Origin: Micrasema longulum
Lineage: Eukaryota > Arthropoda > Insecta > Trichoptera > Brachycentridae
Direction: 5' to 3'
NCBI GenBank assembly: GCA_022494885.1
Contig: JAGVSM010000464.1
Span: 124,001 to 188,000, forward strand
DNA length: 64,000 bases
Positions 1 through 11,058 of this stretch are shown here, piece by piece (the stretch's first letter is position 1; each line of letters begins with the position of its first letter). Position numbers and translations under genes: made by a program. The notes below the pieces were generated by a model. The model was not told the DNA's origin. It worked only from the letters and a program-made list of their open reading frames with translations, and ran no database searches.

Positions 1-229
1 TTAGACTAAATTTATATTTGAAGCACTATCTTTGTGATAACCATTAACAAAAAATATATTAAAACAAAACAACCTTTTGTCTAATGACTTATTTCATATT
101 TTATTACTGACCGGTTTCGAAGCTAAGCAAGCTGTTTAGTAGTTACCACATTATACCATAATAAGGAAGCTTACGTGGCTTCTAAACCGGTTATGATAAA
201 ACGGTTTTATAGCGACTTAACTGATAGAT

Positions 230-590
230 CACAAACGTAAAAAATGTGTCATTTTATCCCATTCTTCCTTTGCTAATAGCGGGGTTCCGCAGTGTATTCA
301 TTTGGGTCCAATACCGTTCATCATCTTTGTTATTGATTAAAAGGATGTATTTGATGAATTGAATATATAATTGTTTGCTGATGGCTTAAGAATTTGAAGC
401 TTTATATGCTACTGTAGATCATTATGTGACTTTGTAACATCATTAAGATAACATTCTTCAGCGGCGCTCTACCAAAAAGTTACAGTTAAAAATGTTAGAT
501 AATGAGAGGGAAGGTCCAATTAGTCTTTTGGATAAATAATGTTTATTTATTAGTCACATAAAACATAGCTAGCATAATGTAGATGCTTTA
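230..590 (+). mobile_element. LINE reverse-transcriptase remnant in U1 intron
   Basis: A decayed frame reads like the reverse-transcriptase palm (VPQ...LGPI..FIIFVID, then LFADG). It resembles the Jockey-type copy at 30470-31793. The same remnant sits in the U2 intron (11440-11605 plus 12305-12480) and the U3 intron (26380-26535). The insertion therefore predates duplication of the gene unit. No open frame survives. Confidence 0.55.
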
Positions 591-1129
591 TTATGTTGGT
601 GTATAGACATTAACATAATAATATAGTAGTACGAGGAGAGCAGCGCGGCGGCCGGGATCTGCGTTCATTTGAGTTTTGCCCTCCTAGTTAGTCACAAGTT
701 CAAAAGTAATATAATTATTGCATTGAGAGTCTGATTATTATACGCATTAAGAACGTCAGAGTTTTCATTATTATCGAAACATATAGATCGGACCGAAATT
801 GTGATCACTTGCGACTGGAGTATATAAGAACCCAGACCAAGGATTTCACAATAAGTGATTCACTGAAAATGTTTGCCTTTATTTTACGTGTGAATAAATA
901 ATTAAAAAAACATAAACACAGTTGTAATACCTATACTTCATAAGTTTGGAGCCTGTTAGAGTATAAATCAACAGTCCGTATCGTTGAATTGTACTCAAAC
1001 CAGCTCACACAGTAGGGTATTTTTACGAGTCAGGAATAACGTCAAAAACAACATATATATAAAAGCTAATTTTTACGATTCTAGTGATATAACTAGCAAT
1101 GTATTCAAAACACGTTTTATTTAAAATTT

Positions 1130-1325
1130 TGTGTTTAGAAATGAGCATATACAAAACGGCTCGCAGTTGGTATGACGCCATTTTGACGTCACGCGTTATG
1201 ACCGCTGACTGCGCTTCTTATAAACGTTGCGTAAAAGTTTAGCGCCGAAACGTCATGCGAGCTGCTTGTCCCACAAGACGCGAAGCGTCTTGTATTCGGA
1301 TAATTCAAAATATGCATATTTTAAA
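1130..1325. promoter_or_regulatory. CpG-rich intronic block with CRE-like palindrome (copy 1)
   Basis: A GC- and CpG-rich island in AT-rich DNA, containing TGACGTCA at 1184-1191 followed by ACGCG. Homologous blocks lie just downstream of exon 1 in U2 (12770-12950) and U3 (26640-26830). The octamer is intact here and in U3 but reads TGACGCCA in U2. The block may be an enhancer, an alternative promoter or just a conserved repeat. Regulatory function is inference. Confidence 0.35.
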
Positions 1326-1359
1326 CCTTAATTTCGTAAAATTCGTAGCAAATTTTCAG

Positions 1360-1980
1360 TTCTTCGTCATTCACGTATCCAATCAAATTTCGATATGATA
1401 GTTTTAACAGAAACTAACCTGACTTTCGAGGGATATTGATGACAGAGAATTACGATTTCCAAACTATAAATTGTTTCGTTGTGACCGACCTTCACACACA
1501 AGTAACAGAATGAGTGGAGGAGGAACACTTATAGCTGTGAATACCTTACTAATTGAAGTGGTAGCGAATTGTAATTGCGTAGAAAATGGATTCGTACAAA
1601 TCAAACTCAAAATTTTCTAATTACTCGTTGCTGGAGTTTATTTTCCACCCGCCAGATCAGTTGAAGTGTACTTATCGTACTGCAAGACGATTTAAGAATT
1701 ATAACCATCTAGAAATAACAAATCGTCCACTCTCTTATTTAGAGACTTCGGCTTACCTAAGTAAACCAAAAATGCATTGGAATACTTTATTTTTACCGCT
1801 TTCATTGATAATTATTGAATCGTTATCTTGTCTTGATTTAAGCCAAATAAACAACACTTTGAACCATAGAAATGAAACTTTTGATCTGGTTTTCAGTTCA
1901 TGGCTCCAACATACTGTACGTCTCGAGGTTGATAATCTTTTACCAGTTAAAAAGTATCATCCTCCTATTGTGTAACATAA
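1360..1980 (+). mobile_element. LINE endonuclease-domain remnant
   Basis: In broken frames the sequence reads LTETNLT, then a segment like 'RCDRPSHTSNRMSGGGTLIA', then GVYFPPARS. This pattern is typical of the apurinic-like endonuclease domain of Jockey/CR1-type LINEs. The end near 1960 reads EVDNLLPVKKYHPPI. Frameshifts and stops show it is dead. It lies inside the U1 intron, beside an unrelated RTE-like fragment. Confidence 0.6.
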
Positions 1981-2039
1981 TATTCAGTCAAAACATCTTT
2001 AGTCCACAGACATAATCTCAGAACAAATAATGCTCAAAA

Positions 2040-2660
2040 TCCCCTGACTCTATCAAACCAAATCATGGAAAAGGTCGAGAGTTTTAAATACCTGGGAGTA
2101 CATGTTACAGAAAATACCAGCTTTAAAAAAGAACTGGGAGTGCAGTTAGGAGTAGCAGGCGGCACATTCAACAGCATGAAAGCTGTCTGGAGAACGGATA
2201 TTTACTCAGTGAAAACCAAATGCCGCCTATATACAGATTGCATAACACCTATTCTCCTCCACGGATGCGAATCGAGGCACCTTACTAGGGCCCAAAACAG
2301 CAAAATACTGAGATTTAAGAATCTTGGGTGTGCGGTGGTTTGACTTTGTGAAGTAATAAGAGAACGGATACAGCAAACTCCGGTGACAACTGCCATCAAG
2401 CTGAGGCGATACAGTTAGCTTGGCCATGTACTGCGGATGCCTCCTGAGAGCCTTAACCACGTTGCCTATTTTACAAGGCATCAGGTTCTCGACGTCCTGG
2501 ACGTTCACTGCTGACTGTTCGTCGGCAGTTTATGTCAGAACTTCGGGACGAAAACATGACTTGAAAGGACGCAAAGGAGTTGGCAGCCGATAAAGTAACA
2601 TGGAGGCTCTTTGCCTTTGGAGGAACTAGAGAGCGGACACGAAACGATGATGATGTATTG
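2040..2660 (+). mobile_element. RTE-like LINE reverse-transcriptase C-terminal remnant
   Basis: The frame at 2065-2343 reads SFKYLGVHVTEN, GTFNSMKAVW and ILLHGCES. This is the thumb/connection segment of RTE-type reverse transcriptases (KYLG, then LL.G.E). A decayed continuation reads LGHVLRMPPE. A second copy of the same family truncates U7 exon 1 at 52700-53290. It ends only about 25 bases from the U1 donor site. Confidence 0.65.
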
Positions 2661-2685
2661 CAATGAAGGAGAAAATATAACTTAC

Positions 2686-3256
2686 TTGAGGGGATTTCAT
2701 CGTAACGAGAGGATTCTAAACATTCTTGTTTTATATCAGGATAATCAATGTCGATATCCGTAAAGATCGGTACATCACTATCTATAGTATTCTGTTGCTC
2801 AACACTAGCCCCCGGTTCAGCCTTCACGGTAGCTACACCTGGTTCCTCGCTTCTGTAAGGACGCGACGCCCCTCCTCCAGTATGGGGAATTTCCAATTTC
2901 ACATCGTCAGTCTCCGGTTCAGCCTTCACGGTTAGAACACCTGGCTCCACATTTCTATAGGGAAGTGCCGCTTTTTTCCCAGCATGAAAAATTTCCACTT
3001 TTACATCGCCAGTTCCAGGTTCAGTCTTCACGGTACTACCATCTGACTCCTCGCTTTTGTATGGATGTGACGCCCAATCCGCAGTAGAAGGAATATCTCT
3101 ATCTACATCACCAGTCCCCGGTTCAGCTTTCACGGTAGCAACATCTGGCTTCTCGCTTCTGTAGGGAGGCGACGCCCCTTCCCCAGTACGGAGAATTTCT
3201 CCTTCTACCTCGCCAATTCCCGGTTCCACCTTAATATTTATCGATGCGATTTCCAT
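2686..3256 (-). CDS. U1 exon 1: acidic KxEPG-repeat N-terminus of a C2H2 zinc-finger protein
   Basis: The exon starts at an ATG (3256) conserved in position and context in all minus units (MEIAS). It ends at GTAAGT, with the last codon split after one base (phase 1), and gives 190 residues plus one base. Repeats of about 34 residues carry P-x4-V-K-x-E-P. IKVE, VKAE and VKTE cores recur, and the exon ends with YPDIKQEC and a Ser-rich tail. I see eight psi-K-x-E tetrapeptides. No zinc finger lies downstream inside the window, and intron homology puts exon 2 just beyond the left edge. The open frame extends upstream to 3352, but the shared ATG context favours 3256. Nuclear regulator by family; targets unknown. 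Confidence 0.82.
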
Positions 3257-3344
3257 AACTCTGGTTTTGAGAGCGGAATCAAAGTAATTATTTGATTTAT
3301 CTGAAGATAAATATCCTAGAAATGAAACAAAGTATTTAATTCGA

Positions 3345-3880
3345 AGTTCCACAAGGAACAGTTCTTGGCCCTTTATTGTTTTAAATTTATATTAACTTTT
3401 GAAGCTATGAGAAATCTAGTCAAATATTGAATAATTTACTTGAAATCCCTTATTGTAAATCTAGACTTGAGCAAAGACACTCATTTTTCAAAGCTTAAAA
3501 ACTGTTCAATGCATTTCATAATGACAATATGATAGAGATTAATTATTTGAATATGTTTCGATAAAATTGTGTTGAAATTATGAATAAAAAAACTGGTTTA
3601 AGTAGTTCCTTTTTCTTATGAACAGAATATACTTTTAATATAATTTTCTCTTTTTTAGTGACGAAAAAATTCTGTTCTAATATCAGCACTCATTTTATGA
3701 CTCGTTGATATCTATCGTATTCTTCCAGTAGCCTTTATTTCAATTAAAAATAAAATGTATATACGCGCACAGGCCATGCCTTTGTGCGATTTTTTGTGTT
3801 AATGCAATAATTTTTTATTGTATTTGTAACTTAGGTATACTGATTGTAAAATGCAAAGAAAAAATTGTATTAATTAAAAT
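3345..3880 (+). mobile_element. LINE fragment inserted upstream of U1
   Basis: The fragment begins with a frame reading VPQGTVLGPLLF then IYIN, the reverse-transcriptase palm motif. The rest is decayed. Beside the same flank in U3 (27590-27660), where 'ttaattcgaa' runs straight into 'aataaaat', U1 has about 540 extra bases. This supports an insertion specific to U1. Confidence 0.55.
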
Positions 3881-3970
3881 TACTAAATGTCAAAAGAACG
3901 GATTTAATTTTTCTTAAATGTTTTAAAATACCCAATAAATTACTTGATACATCGTGACATAATAGGTTAC

Positions 3971-4005
3971 TTTTTTGTACCACAACAGGCCACGAGTCAA
4001 AAGTA
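3971..4005 (-). repeat. 5'-truncated SINE tail upstream of U1
   Basis: The segment TTTTTTGTACCACAACAGGC plus a few bases matches the distal end of the tRNA-derived SINE at 56034-56206. Similar stubs lie upstream of U2 (13763-13798) and U3 (27674-27706). Confidence 0.5.
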
Positions 4006-4249
4006 TACAGCAGATAAAATATTAATTAAATATAATATAGTCAATATGTATAAATGGTAAATGAAGCCTCATTTTTTCTTGAATTAGTAACGCGGCATGA
4101 CAAATTATTTTTAAAAAACATGTTTTTTCGTTCGAGAACTAATATTTCCAATCAGTAAAACCGATCATATTGTATTATCATTATATCTCTCTCCGTTATT
4201 TTATATTATGAAACATATACGATAGAAGAAAAATTATAGACATTTTAGA

Positions 4250-4846
4250 TTTATTCAAAATTGTAAATTCAATATGGGATTGCCCTGAATTATTATCTCT
4301 CATCAACTTCAGGGCGCCTGGAAGAATGACTAGACAGGTGCCACCGTTTTATAGCAACAATTCACGGACAGTGTATACTTGTAATGCCGTATTAAATAGA
4401 TTTCATGAACTCGGCAATAGTTATTCCCACGTATCTGATATATTTAGTGTAGGGTATTGTTCCTATAGAACAAACCTTTTGAACTTTTTCAAAGATGGTG
4501 AATGGTAATTATATTTATTTATTCATGCATTTTATAATATATACAGTTTTTTGTTCACTTTGCCCAGCTGTATTAAACAGTACTTATGAATTTCTTGTTG
4601 TATTACTGTAGAATGTTTTATTATTTAAACTTTCAACTGAATATGCTGTATAATTTTAAGGTTATTTTTTTAATATAAATCTTGTATAATTATTAGGTTT
4701 AATTTTTTTAAAATAAATCTTGGGTATAAAGAAAATTATGTGTTTAAAAAATACATATATACATATTAAGCCAAATATGTTAGTATTATAAATTTTTGTA
4801 AAAGGCAGATTTGCCGTTTACGTTAATAAAATAAAATAAAATATCT
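4250..4846 (+). mobile_element. LINE 3' end (family with GGCAGATTTGCC hairpin tail)
   Basis: A frame at 4326-4508 matches the C-terminal tail of a LINE polymerase (FYSNNSRTVYTCNAVLNRFH, ELGN). It resembles 54828-55121 (NSSTSYGKNAVINRLHSLGN). The 3' UTR ends with a GGCA-GATT-TGCC stem and an AAATA-type tail. The same tail recurs near 63745-63800 (+) and 12205-12300 (-). Confidence 0.65.
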
Positions 4847-4849
4847 AGG

Positions 4850-5450
4850 CTAAAGAAAAATAATCATTCTTAGAATGCGATACCTACCCTAACCCAATTA
4901 CACTCGTGATCAAAAAAGTAAAAACACTCTCAAAAATGTTTAACACTCGAACATGGACGATTGATGACGCACAAGGAAACACAAGAGATGAAATCGAAAG
5001 CCATCGGAAGATAGAGAGATTATTGCGCAGATCTATACAAGGATAAAAGTATGCAAGCCCAGTAAGAATAAATATATTAATTCAAACGCAGAAGAATCTG
5101 ATATAATCCTCCAGCAAATTAAAGACCCAAGCAGGATATTGAAAATGTACAAATCACAATTAGAATATGACTGACGACAGAATCAAAATAAAGCTCGACA
5201 GACGTAACTCAGTTTGGAAATCAGAAAAATGGATAATAGAATGGGTTGAATCTGTATTTATTCCGAAAGACAAGAAAGAATCAACCAAAAATGCGAAAAC
5301 TATCGAACTGTCCCTGATCTATGGTGCCAGCTAAACATTGCTAATTGCTACAAAGGCAAGACTTAACCCTACAAGACGGGTTAAGTCAAATATGGCAAGC
5401 TGGATTGAAAATATTGAATACTTCTGGTTTTCCTTATTATAAAACAATAC
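4850..5450 (+). mobile_element. RTE-like LINE remnant (copy 1 of a duplicated pair)
   Basis: Broken frames read ESVFIPKDKKESTKNAK and similar, resembling the 'SVYIPIPKKGSTK' segment of RTE polymerases. The same segment occurs at 27910-28165 plus 28742-29140. There it is split by a foldback element with target duplications, so this copy serves as the empty site. Confidence 0.55.
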
Positions 5451-5459
5451 AAGTACAAA

Positions 5460-6200
5460 ATATAGATATTTATTTAATACCGCCGAGAGTCCTGTAATTT
5501 AGACTTGCCTCGGTGTTATTTGTGATATTTACAAATTATAATATTCTTACTATTTTGTAATCGTTATTTTAATTGCGAATTCACTATGCTAATTATTCCA
5601 TAACTTGACTGTTTCAGATAAGGAGAAGAATTCATATCTAGCTAAAAAAAATCTATTTTGTTCTAATTTACATACTGGAATAGTTACTTACCTACTTTTT
5701 GCGGCGATTTATAAGTAAAAACTAAGTTTATTCGTCCAATAATATTGAAATTCGTGTATTTATTATTCACTAGCTAAGGGGACGCGCACAGCTAAGTTTG
5801 ACACTTTGACAGGAGAACCACAGATAAAATGTACTATGGTAGACAATCTACAAACAAAGAAATTTCGATGAAAGGAAATGTCTTAATCCATAAACACCAA
5901 CGTGCAGTCACATAAAAAAAATTATTTCAAACGCACAAAGCTTTTTTAAGCCTAGCTGCGTTCAATAGCTTCTTATAATGTTAAATCAGTTCTGCGTATG
6001 CAGTTAATGCGAGTGACTGTGTCCATGCTTACCTAGATACCTATTATTAACAGCTAAATTTTGTAATTTAATTATATTCTTCTTTGTCGTTGGCTCTTGG
6101 CAGAGCAGTCGTAAGTAAGTTAACAGTAACGTCGTTAAGATTTGCCTCCACCCTTTGATGTCTTCAGCGCTTCTAAAGAACCTTGTAAGATTTTTACAGC
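5460..6200. repeat. Segmental duplication block, copy 1 (upstream of U1)
   Basis: Contains a shared segment with 'actttttgcggcgatttata', 'gggacgcgcacagc' and 'tctgcgtatgcagtt'. It recurs at 15345-15930, 30235-30469 plus 31794-32130, and 41545-41740. One copy lies upstream of each minus-strand unit, so the block belongs to the duplicated unit. No gene recognised. It may hold the distal promoter of the minus units. Confidence 0.6.
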
Positions 6201-6600
6201 GAGAATGAGTTCCCTCTACTCGTTTTTTTTTTACTGTGCCTTAGCAAGTTCCCTTGACGTTGGCGATCACTACAGCGAAAGCATCTCGGTCCTGCGCTAC
6301 TCCGGGGCTAGGACAATACTTGGATGTACTCGCCATAATGATTCCTGGGAAAAGATGACCAGAGTGGTTTCCCATACCTTCTCTGGAGGATTTTTCTGTC
6401 GGAGTTCCCTTTTTTAAGCTGATTGGTTCTGGTTTGGAGGTGCCAGAAACTCTCCTTTCATCTTCTCGTTATCTGCTGTGATCACACCGTTATGAGTGTG
6501 ATCCCATTGCCCAGGGTTTGTGACGTGGACGCTAATGAGTTGGAATAGTTAGTAATGTTGCTACTCTTACGTTTTCTCTTCGCGAACAGGAATATAGGAA
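6200..6600. other. Unassigned stretch with a possible short LINE end
   Basis: On the minus strand about 6230-6290 reads DRDAFAVVIANVKG, similar to the extreme C-terminus of RTE-like LINEs (compare DREAFAWVIVNVGD at 19010-19223). The rest shows nothing I recognise. A 91-residue open frame at 6142-6417 has no recognisable domain. Confidence 0.3.
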
Positions 6601-7260
6601 AAAATAGGGTTTGGACCATTTTTTACATGCTTTAGTCGTTTATTTTACATATTCTCCTAAGTTTAAATTTAGTGGCTGTTTCACTAATGATAATAATTGT
6701 ATTTTTTGTATTTTATTATATCCCTTGATAACGATCTTGATAACGAACACGTCTTGCATTTACAGAGCGCAAGAACGGTTGAGATTCCAGAAGAAATATA
6801 ATAATATTTACTCATTGTATAGGTTCAATTCAATGTATCGCGAAAGATTAAAAACACTGGCTTAGGAACATATTTTTTTTCATTTAATCGACTTATGTAT
6901 AAGTCAATTATCTAGTGCTCGCGCGTTCACAAAACTTACACAAATGCATTTTGAATGTACAGAATATTGATTTGAAAACATTAATATTAAATTTCAGTCA
7001 AATAATTTAAAGTACTTGATGGTATTGTAACATTTAAGAAGGTATAAATTTTATATTTATAAGCAGGTCACATTACAGAAAGTAGATAATATTTATTTGA
7101 GATGTATTAGTTTTGTTGGGAATCATTTGATAATTTTTTTATCTACTTACTAGTGATTTCTTCTTGTGAAAATTAAATGCCATTTATGGCATTATTGAGT
7201 AGAAAACTCCTTGATGATTTTCCGAATGTTTGAGTTTACTGTTTACCATTTTGATGTGCC
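6590..7260. other. Non-coding, partly shared with 17985-18190
   Basis: About 6600-6740 ('ccattttttacatgctttag', 'ttattatatcccttg') matches 18020-18140, extending the segmental duplication. The remainder is AT-rich with no supported gene. Confidence 0.4.
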
Positions 7261-7264
7261 ATAC

Positions 7265-7636
7265 ACAGGCTGTTCTTTAAACCCTGTCACATCCGAAACC
7301 ACGATGATCAGTATGGGCAAGAAGGCATATTGGCACATTAGAATAAATGTTTAGAACGAATAAAATTTACAAAAATAAAATTTAAAAAAACTAATGGTTG
7401 CTTACTTTTGCGAGGGCGAAGCGAGGAGTGGGGAAGAGGGAGTCTGATACAACGCCAACCACATGGGCACGCCCCCCTCGCTTCTCCTCTGCAGAAGTAA
7501 GCCACCATTTGTTTTTTAGAATATTTTATTTTTGAAAAATTTCTGCGGTCTACATATTTTTTAAATATTCTTATATGTTTTCTTACCATACTGATCATCG
7601 TGGTTTCGGAGTGACAGGGTTTAAAGAACACCCTGT
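7265..7636. mobile_element. MITE with ~50 bp terminal inverted repeats
   Basis: The ends begin ACAGG(C/G)TGTTCTTTAAACC and continue through 'ccgaaaccacgatgatcagt' in inverted orientation (about 7265-7318 against 7584-7636), with one or two differences. The interior carries a second, smaller inverted repeat around 'ggtggcttactt'. No transposase frame is present. The superfamily cannot be assigned because the target duplication is unclear. Confidence 0.7.
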
Positions 7637-7810
7637 TTATTTTTATATATTTAAAAAAATTATATATGTTTCTGATCCTAATTTTTTTTATTTAAATTAA
7701 CAGCAAATAAAAGTACAATATTACAACCAAATACATTTTTTTTCATGAATTAAATACATATATTTACATTAACATTTGTGGTGACATACTCTTGTGTCTG
7801 TGTCAACTAA

Positions 7811-8043
7811 AGCTCGGGTTTCCTAGGACAGCGGTGCCCGTATTTTAACGGCCGTAGTGAACATAAATGCGATTGACAGCCGTCGTAACGGTGACTAGAG
7901 AGTGGTTTCCTATAAAAATGGTGTTGATAACACCGTTAAAAAATAAAACCACTCTCTAGTCACCACTACGACGGCTGTCCACCGCATCACCGTTCACTAC
8001 GGCCGTTAAAACACGGGCACCGCTGTCCTAGGAAACCCTAGCT
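7811..8043. mobile_element. Palindromic PIF/Harbinger-like MITE (copy 1), TSD TAA
   Basis: A 233 bp near-palindrome with termini AGCTCGGGTTTCCTAGGACA and its complement. It is flanked by TAA at 7808-7810 and 8044-8046. The second copy at 53757-53999 is flanked by TTA. A 3-bp TWA target duplication is the hallmark of PIF/Harbinger elements. The arms are about 100 bp, so the transcript would form a long hairpin. Confidence 0.75.
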
Positions 8044-8479
8044 TAATTGCTCGTCCAATCTCAACACCATGGAGTCGAGACCTATGTATGTAAATAAATA
8101 AATAAATGAATTAATTAATTAATGCAAATTGGCTGAGAATTTGATATTCAAAAGTATGATTAAAATTCTATTTTTTGAGAGTGCTTTTTTAAAAAGCTTT
8201 TACTCAGTGGTAATGATGAAAATTTTATTAGACTACATTTATATTAAAATGCAATTGTTAACTGAAAAAAATCTTTTATTTCATTGATTCGAAGGTAGTG
8301 TGAAATTCCATAAAGGTTGACCACTTTCCAGTTTATATTTTCATGTATTAATTTTGAATAATGTTTGATTTATTTCTTTTGGAAGTGCCTACTCCTAGCA
8401 GGCAGTTCATAATTTTAACTGAGGTTTCATGCTTCTTGACTGAGTTAGATCGGTGTATTTGTTTATAATAAAACTAGGT

Positions 8480-9133
8480 CATATAAACTTGAACGACTTC
8501 AGAATACATGTATTGGGTTGAATTTTGGTCTTAGGAAATATGACCACATTTCTGACTATCGTAGGCAACTGAAATGGCTCGAAATTAGACAGCGGAGAGA
8601 CTATCACTCCCTTTCACTTCTGTTTAATGTACTTCATAGTCCTAACGCACCTATATACCTCCCTCAACGCTTATCAGTTCATGGTTTACCTCTTGGTTTT
8701 AATTCTCAAGGCACCCTCTTAATATCCAACCACAATTCCTCTTTCTTCTCTAACTCATATAGTGTCCATGCGGCTCGACCGTGGAATCATCTCCCATCCA
8801 CTATTAAAGATGATTATTACTTAGTATCTCTCTTTAAATCACGTGTGAAGAAACATCTCCTTTCTCTTCTTTAATTTCTCCTTCTTTCCTCTTTTTTTCT
8901 TTTTCCCATTAAGTAATAGTTTTGAATTAAGGTCATTTATAAACAAATACGTTTATTTCTATATTTATATATCTTTAGCTTTTTAATCTTTATTTTCTAT
9001 TGAATATGTTCTGTAACTTGAATTATGAAAATATAACTATTTTTTATTGGTTGGTTGGAAGAAATTACCAATTGGCAATAAGCCCGCCAATGTACAAATA
9101 ACATTATGTACAAAAAGTTAAATAAATAAATAA
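8480..9133 (+). mobile_element. LINE 3' end (family with TTGCC/GGCAA hairpin tail)
   Basis: An intact 118-residue frame (8518-8874) is the C-terminus of a Jockey/CR1-like polymerase, including RRDYHSLSLLFNVLHS, HNSSFFSNSYSVHAARPWNH and LPSTI. The 3' UTR ends in a GGCAATAAGCCCGCC stem region and (AAATA)n. Copies of the same tail lie at 14207-14785 (-) and 60447-60577 (+). Severely 5'-truncated. Confidence 0.75.
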
Positions 9134-9994
9134 ACATAATAGTTGATTTATCTACTTATTTATTTAGTTATTTTTCATTTACAAATGGGTATTTTATTTA
9201 TTTATCTATTTCAATGATGTCCTTTTCCTCTGGCATTTATTGAATGGAAACTTATGGGTATAATCACTTGAGGTCGATTTGAACGTCGACCTTCATATTT
9301 ATATTTATTTCGTCTTTTTGATTAGACAGCCCCTACATTGTCTAGGATGAGTTTATATTTTGTCTTGATCCATTCGGAAGACTTATATGGTTGATTTTAA
9401 TTCAATGGCCATACATAGCGTTACAATGTAATTCTACCTGTTCTCTGTAATTGAAGACAATATACGCATACGAGATTGTATCAACAATAAACATTTTACA
9501 TAGACCCGTCCAGGGACTGTAAAATTAAACAGCCACAAAATAAAAACGCAAATAAAAAAACCACCAACAGGTGGTCAAAAGTAAAATAAACAATGTTAGG
9601 TTTTGACACTCGGCAGTAAGGTGTAGCATAATAATGAAACATGCTTAAAATGTTGAGGGATAGTTGTAGGCGCATTGATTTTTAATACAATATAAATTAA
9701 TTACAAGTCGATTCCAAATGGTTCTCAATTAAAATTTTTCTTATGAGGCTAGATTTAAGTTATAAATAATTATAATCGACACACATCCCATTTCGTATGT
9801 GACCCGAAAGCCAAATAAAACAATAATGGTAAGTCAGCCATTGCGGCGCTTCCATTTCCATCACATCTCAAGTCTCAGTGAATGAAGCTGTCAAACAAGA
9901 AAGTACACAAAGACGATCGATTTATAAAAGTACAGCTGTCATGGTAATATAGTTACAGCTACTCTAATCCATTATATTGAGTCGGGGCCTCACG
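9134..9994. other. 3' flank of U2, shared with U3
   Basis: No gene. From about 9420 to the U2 stop the sequence tracks 24310-24865 ('gtaattgaagacaatatac', 'acatagacccgtccagggac', 'cgatcgatttataaaag'). The duplicated unit therefore includes the 3' flank. This flank probably contains the U2 3' UTR on the minus strand. No convincing polyadenylation signal could be singled out by eye. Confidence 0.5.
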
Positions 9995-11058
9995 TCATTG
10001 AATATCGTTCAGTTTTAGTAATTTCACTGTAAGAACTTTCTCACCAACGTGAGTTAATGAATGATTAATTAAATACCTTTTTTTGGTAAAGGTACATTCA
10101 CAATCGGAGCAGTTGAATGGTTTGATGTCAGTATGGGTCAACATATGCCTTGTTAAATAACATTTACGTGAACATTTATATTGGCACTCTAAGCACGAGA
10201 ATGGTTTCTCGCCACTATGAGTCAACATGTGCAAGTTCATTTTATCTCTTCGTGAACATTTAAAAGGGCACTCTAAACACGAGAATGGTTTCTCGCCACT
10301 GTGAGTCCTTTTGTGTAAAATCAACTTATCTCTTCGTGTACATTTGAAATAGCACTCTGAGCATGAGAATGGTTTCTCGCCAGAATGAGTAAACATGTGT
10401 GATTTCAACTTATTTCTGTGTGAACATTTAAATTGGCACTCTGAGCATGAGAATAGTTTTTCGCCAGTGTGAGTAAACATATGAGACTTTAAAGCAGATC
10501 CGGTTGAACAATAATAATGACACTCTGAGCACGAGAATCGTTTCTCGCCAGTATGAATTAGCATGTGTGATTTCAAAACATAGCTGGTTGAACATTTATA
10601 TTGGCACTCTGAGCATAAGAATGGTTTTTCGCCAGTATGAGTAAACATGTGTGATTTCAATGTAGAGTTCTTTGAACATTTATATTGGCACTTTGAGCAT
10701 GAGAATGGTTTCTCGCCAGTATGAGTTAACATGTGTGATTTCAAATGAGAGCTGTATAAACATTTATAATGGCACTCTGAGCATGAGATTGGTTTCTCGC
10801 CAGTGTGGGTAAACATGTGTGATTTCAAAGCAGAGCTGCTTGAAAATTTATTTTGGCATTCTGAGCATATGAATGGTTTCTTGTGCGTTTTCATGTGCGA
10901 TTTCAAAACAGAGCTATGAGAACATTCAAATTGGCAGTCTGAGCATGATAATGGCTTTTCGCCAGTATGAGTTAACATAAGCGATGTCAAAATAATCCTT
11001 CCAGAAGAATTTAATGGACGCTTCGAACAGGCGTCATATTTCTGACTTGCTTGCGAAC
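9995..11058 (-). CDS. U2 exon 2: 11-finger C2H2 array
   Basis: The acceptor is TTTCAG (intron ends 11059). Two bases complete the split codon, then SQASQKY leads into the array, and the stop is at 9995. Eleven C2H2 fingers follow the pattern C-S-x-C-x-Y/F-K-C...L-K-x-H-x3-H, with TGEKP linkers. The finger 1-2 linker is shortened (KTHKKPF). An additional first finger has decayed: its second Cys is Arg and its first His is Leu, whereas U4 keeps it intact. The last finger lacks the usual CSECQ pattern (CSDCECTF). The tail is short (GEKVLTVKLLKLN). Joined in phase to exon 1 at 12971-13637, the product is 576 aa. Sequence-specific DNA binding is inferred from family. Confidence 0.88.

Larger units (their letters stand above)
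1..2685 (-). other. U1 intron (partial; runs off left edge)
   Basis: This stretch follows the U1 exon 1 donor on the minus strand. The first ~300 bases match sequence lying just inside the exon 2 acceptor of U2 (about 11190-11550) and U3 (about 26165-26540). The window therefore appears to start roughly 100-200 bases inside the U1 intron, with the U1 finger exon immediately to the left. The intron also holds LINE remnants and a CpG-rich block, listed separately. Confidence 0.65.

Noticed and set aside
7338..7631. 97-residue minus frame
   Set aside because: Lies within a terminal-inverted-repeat MITE and reads through its arm; not a gene.
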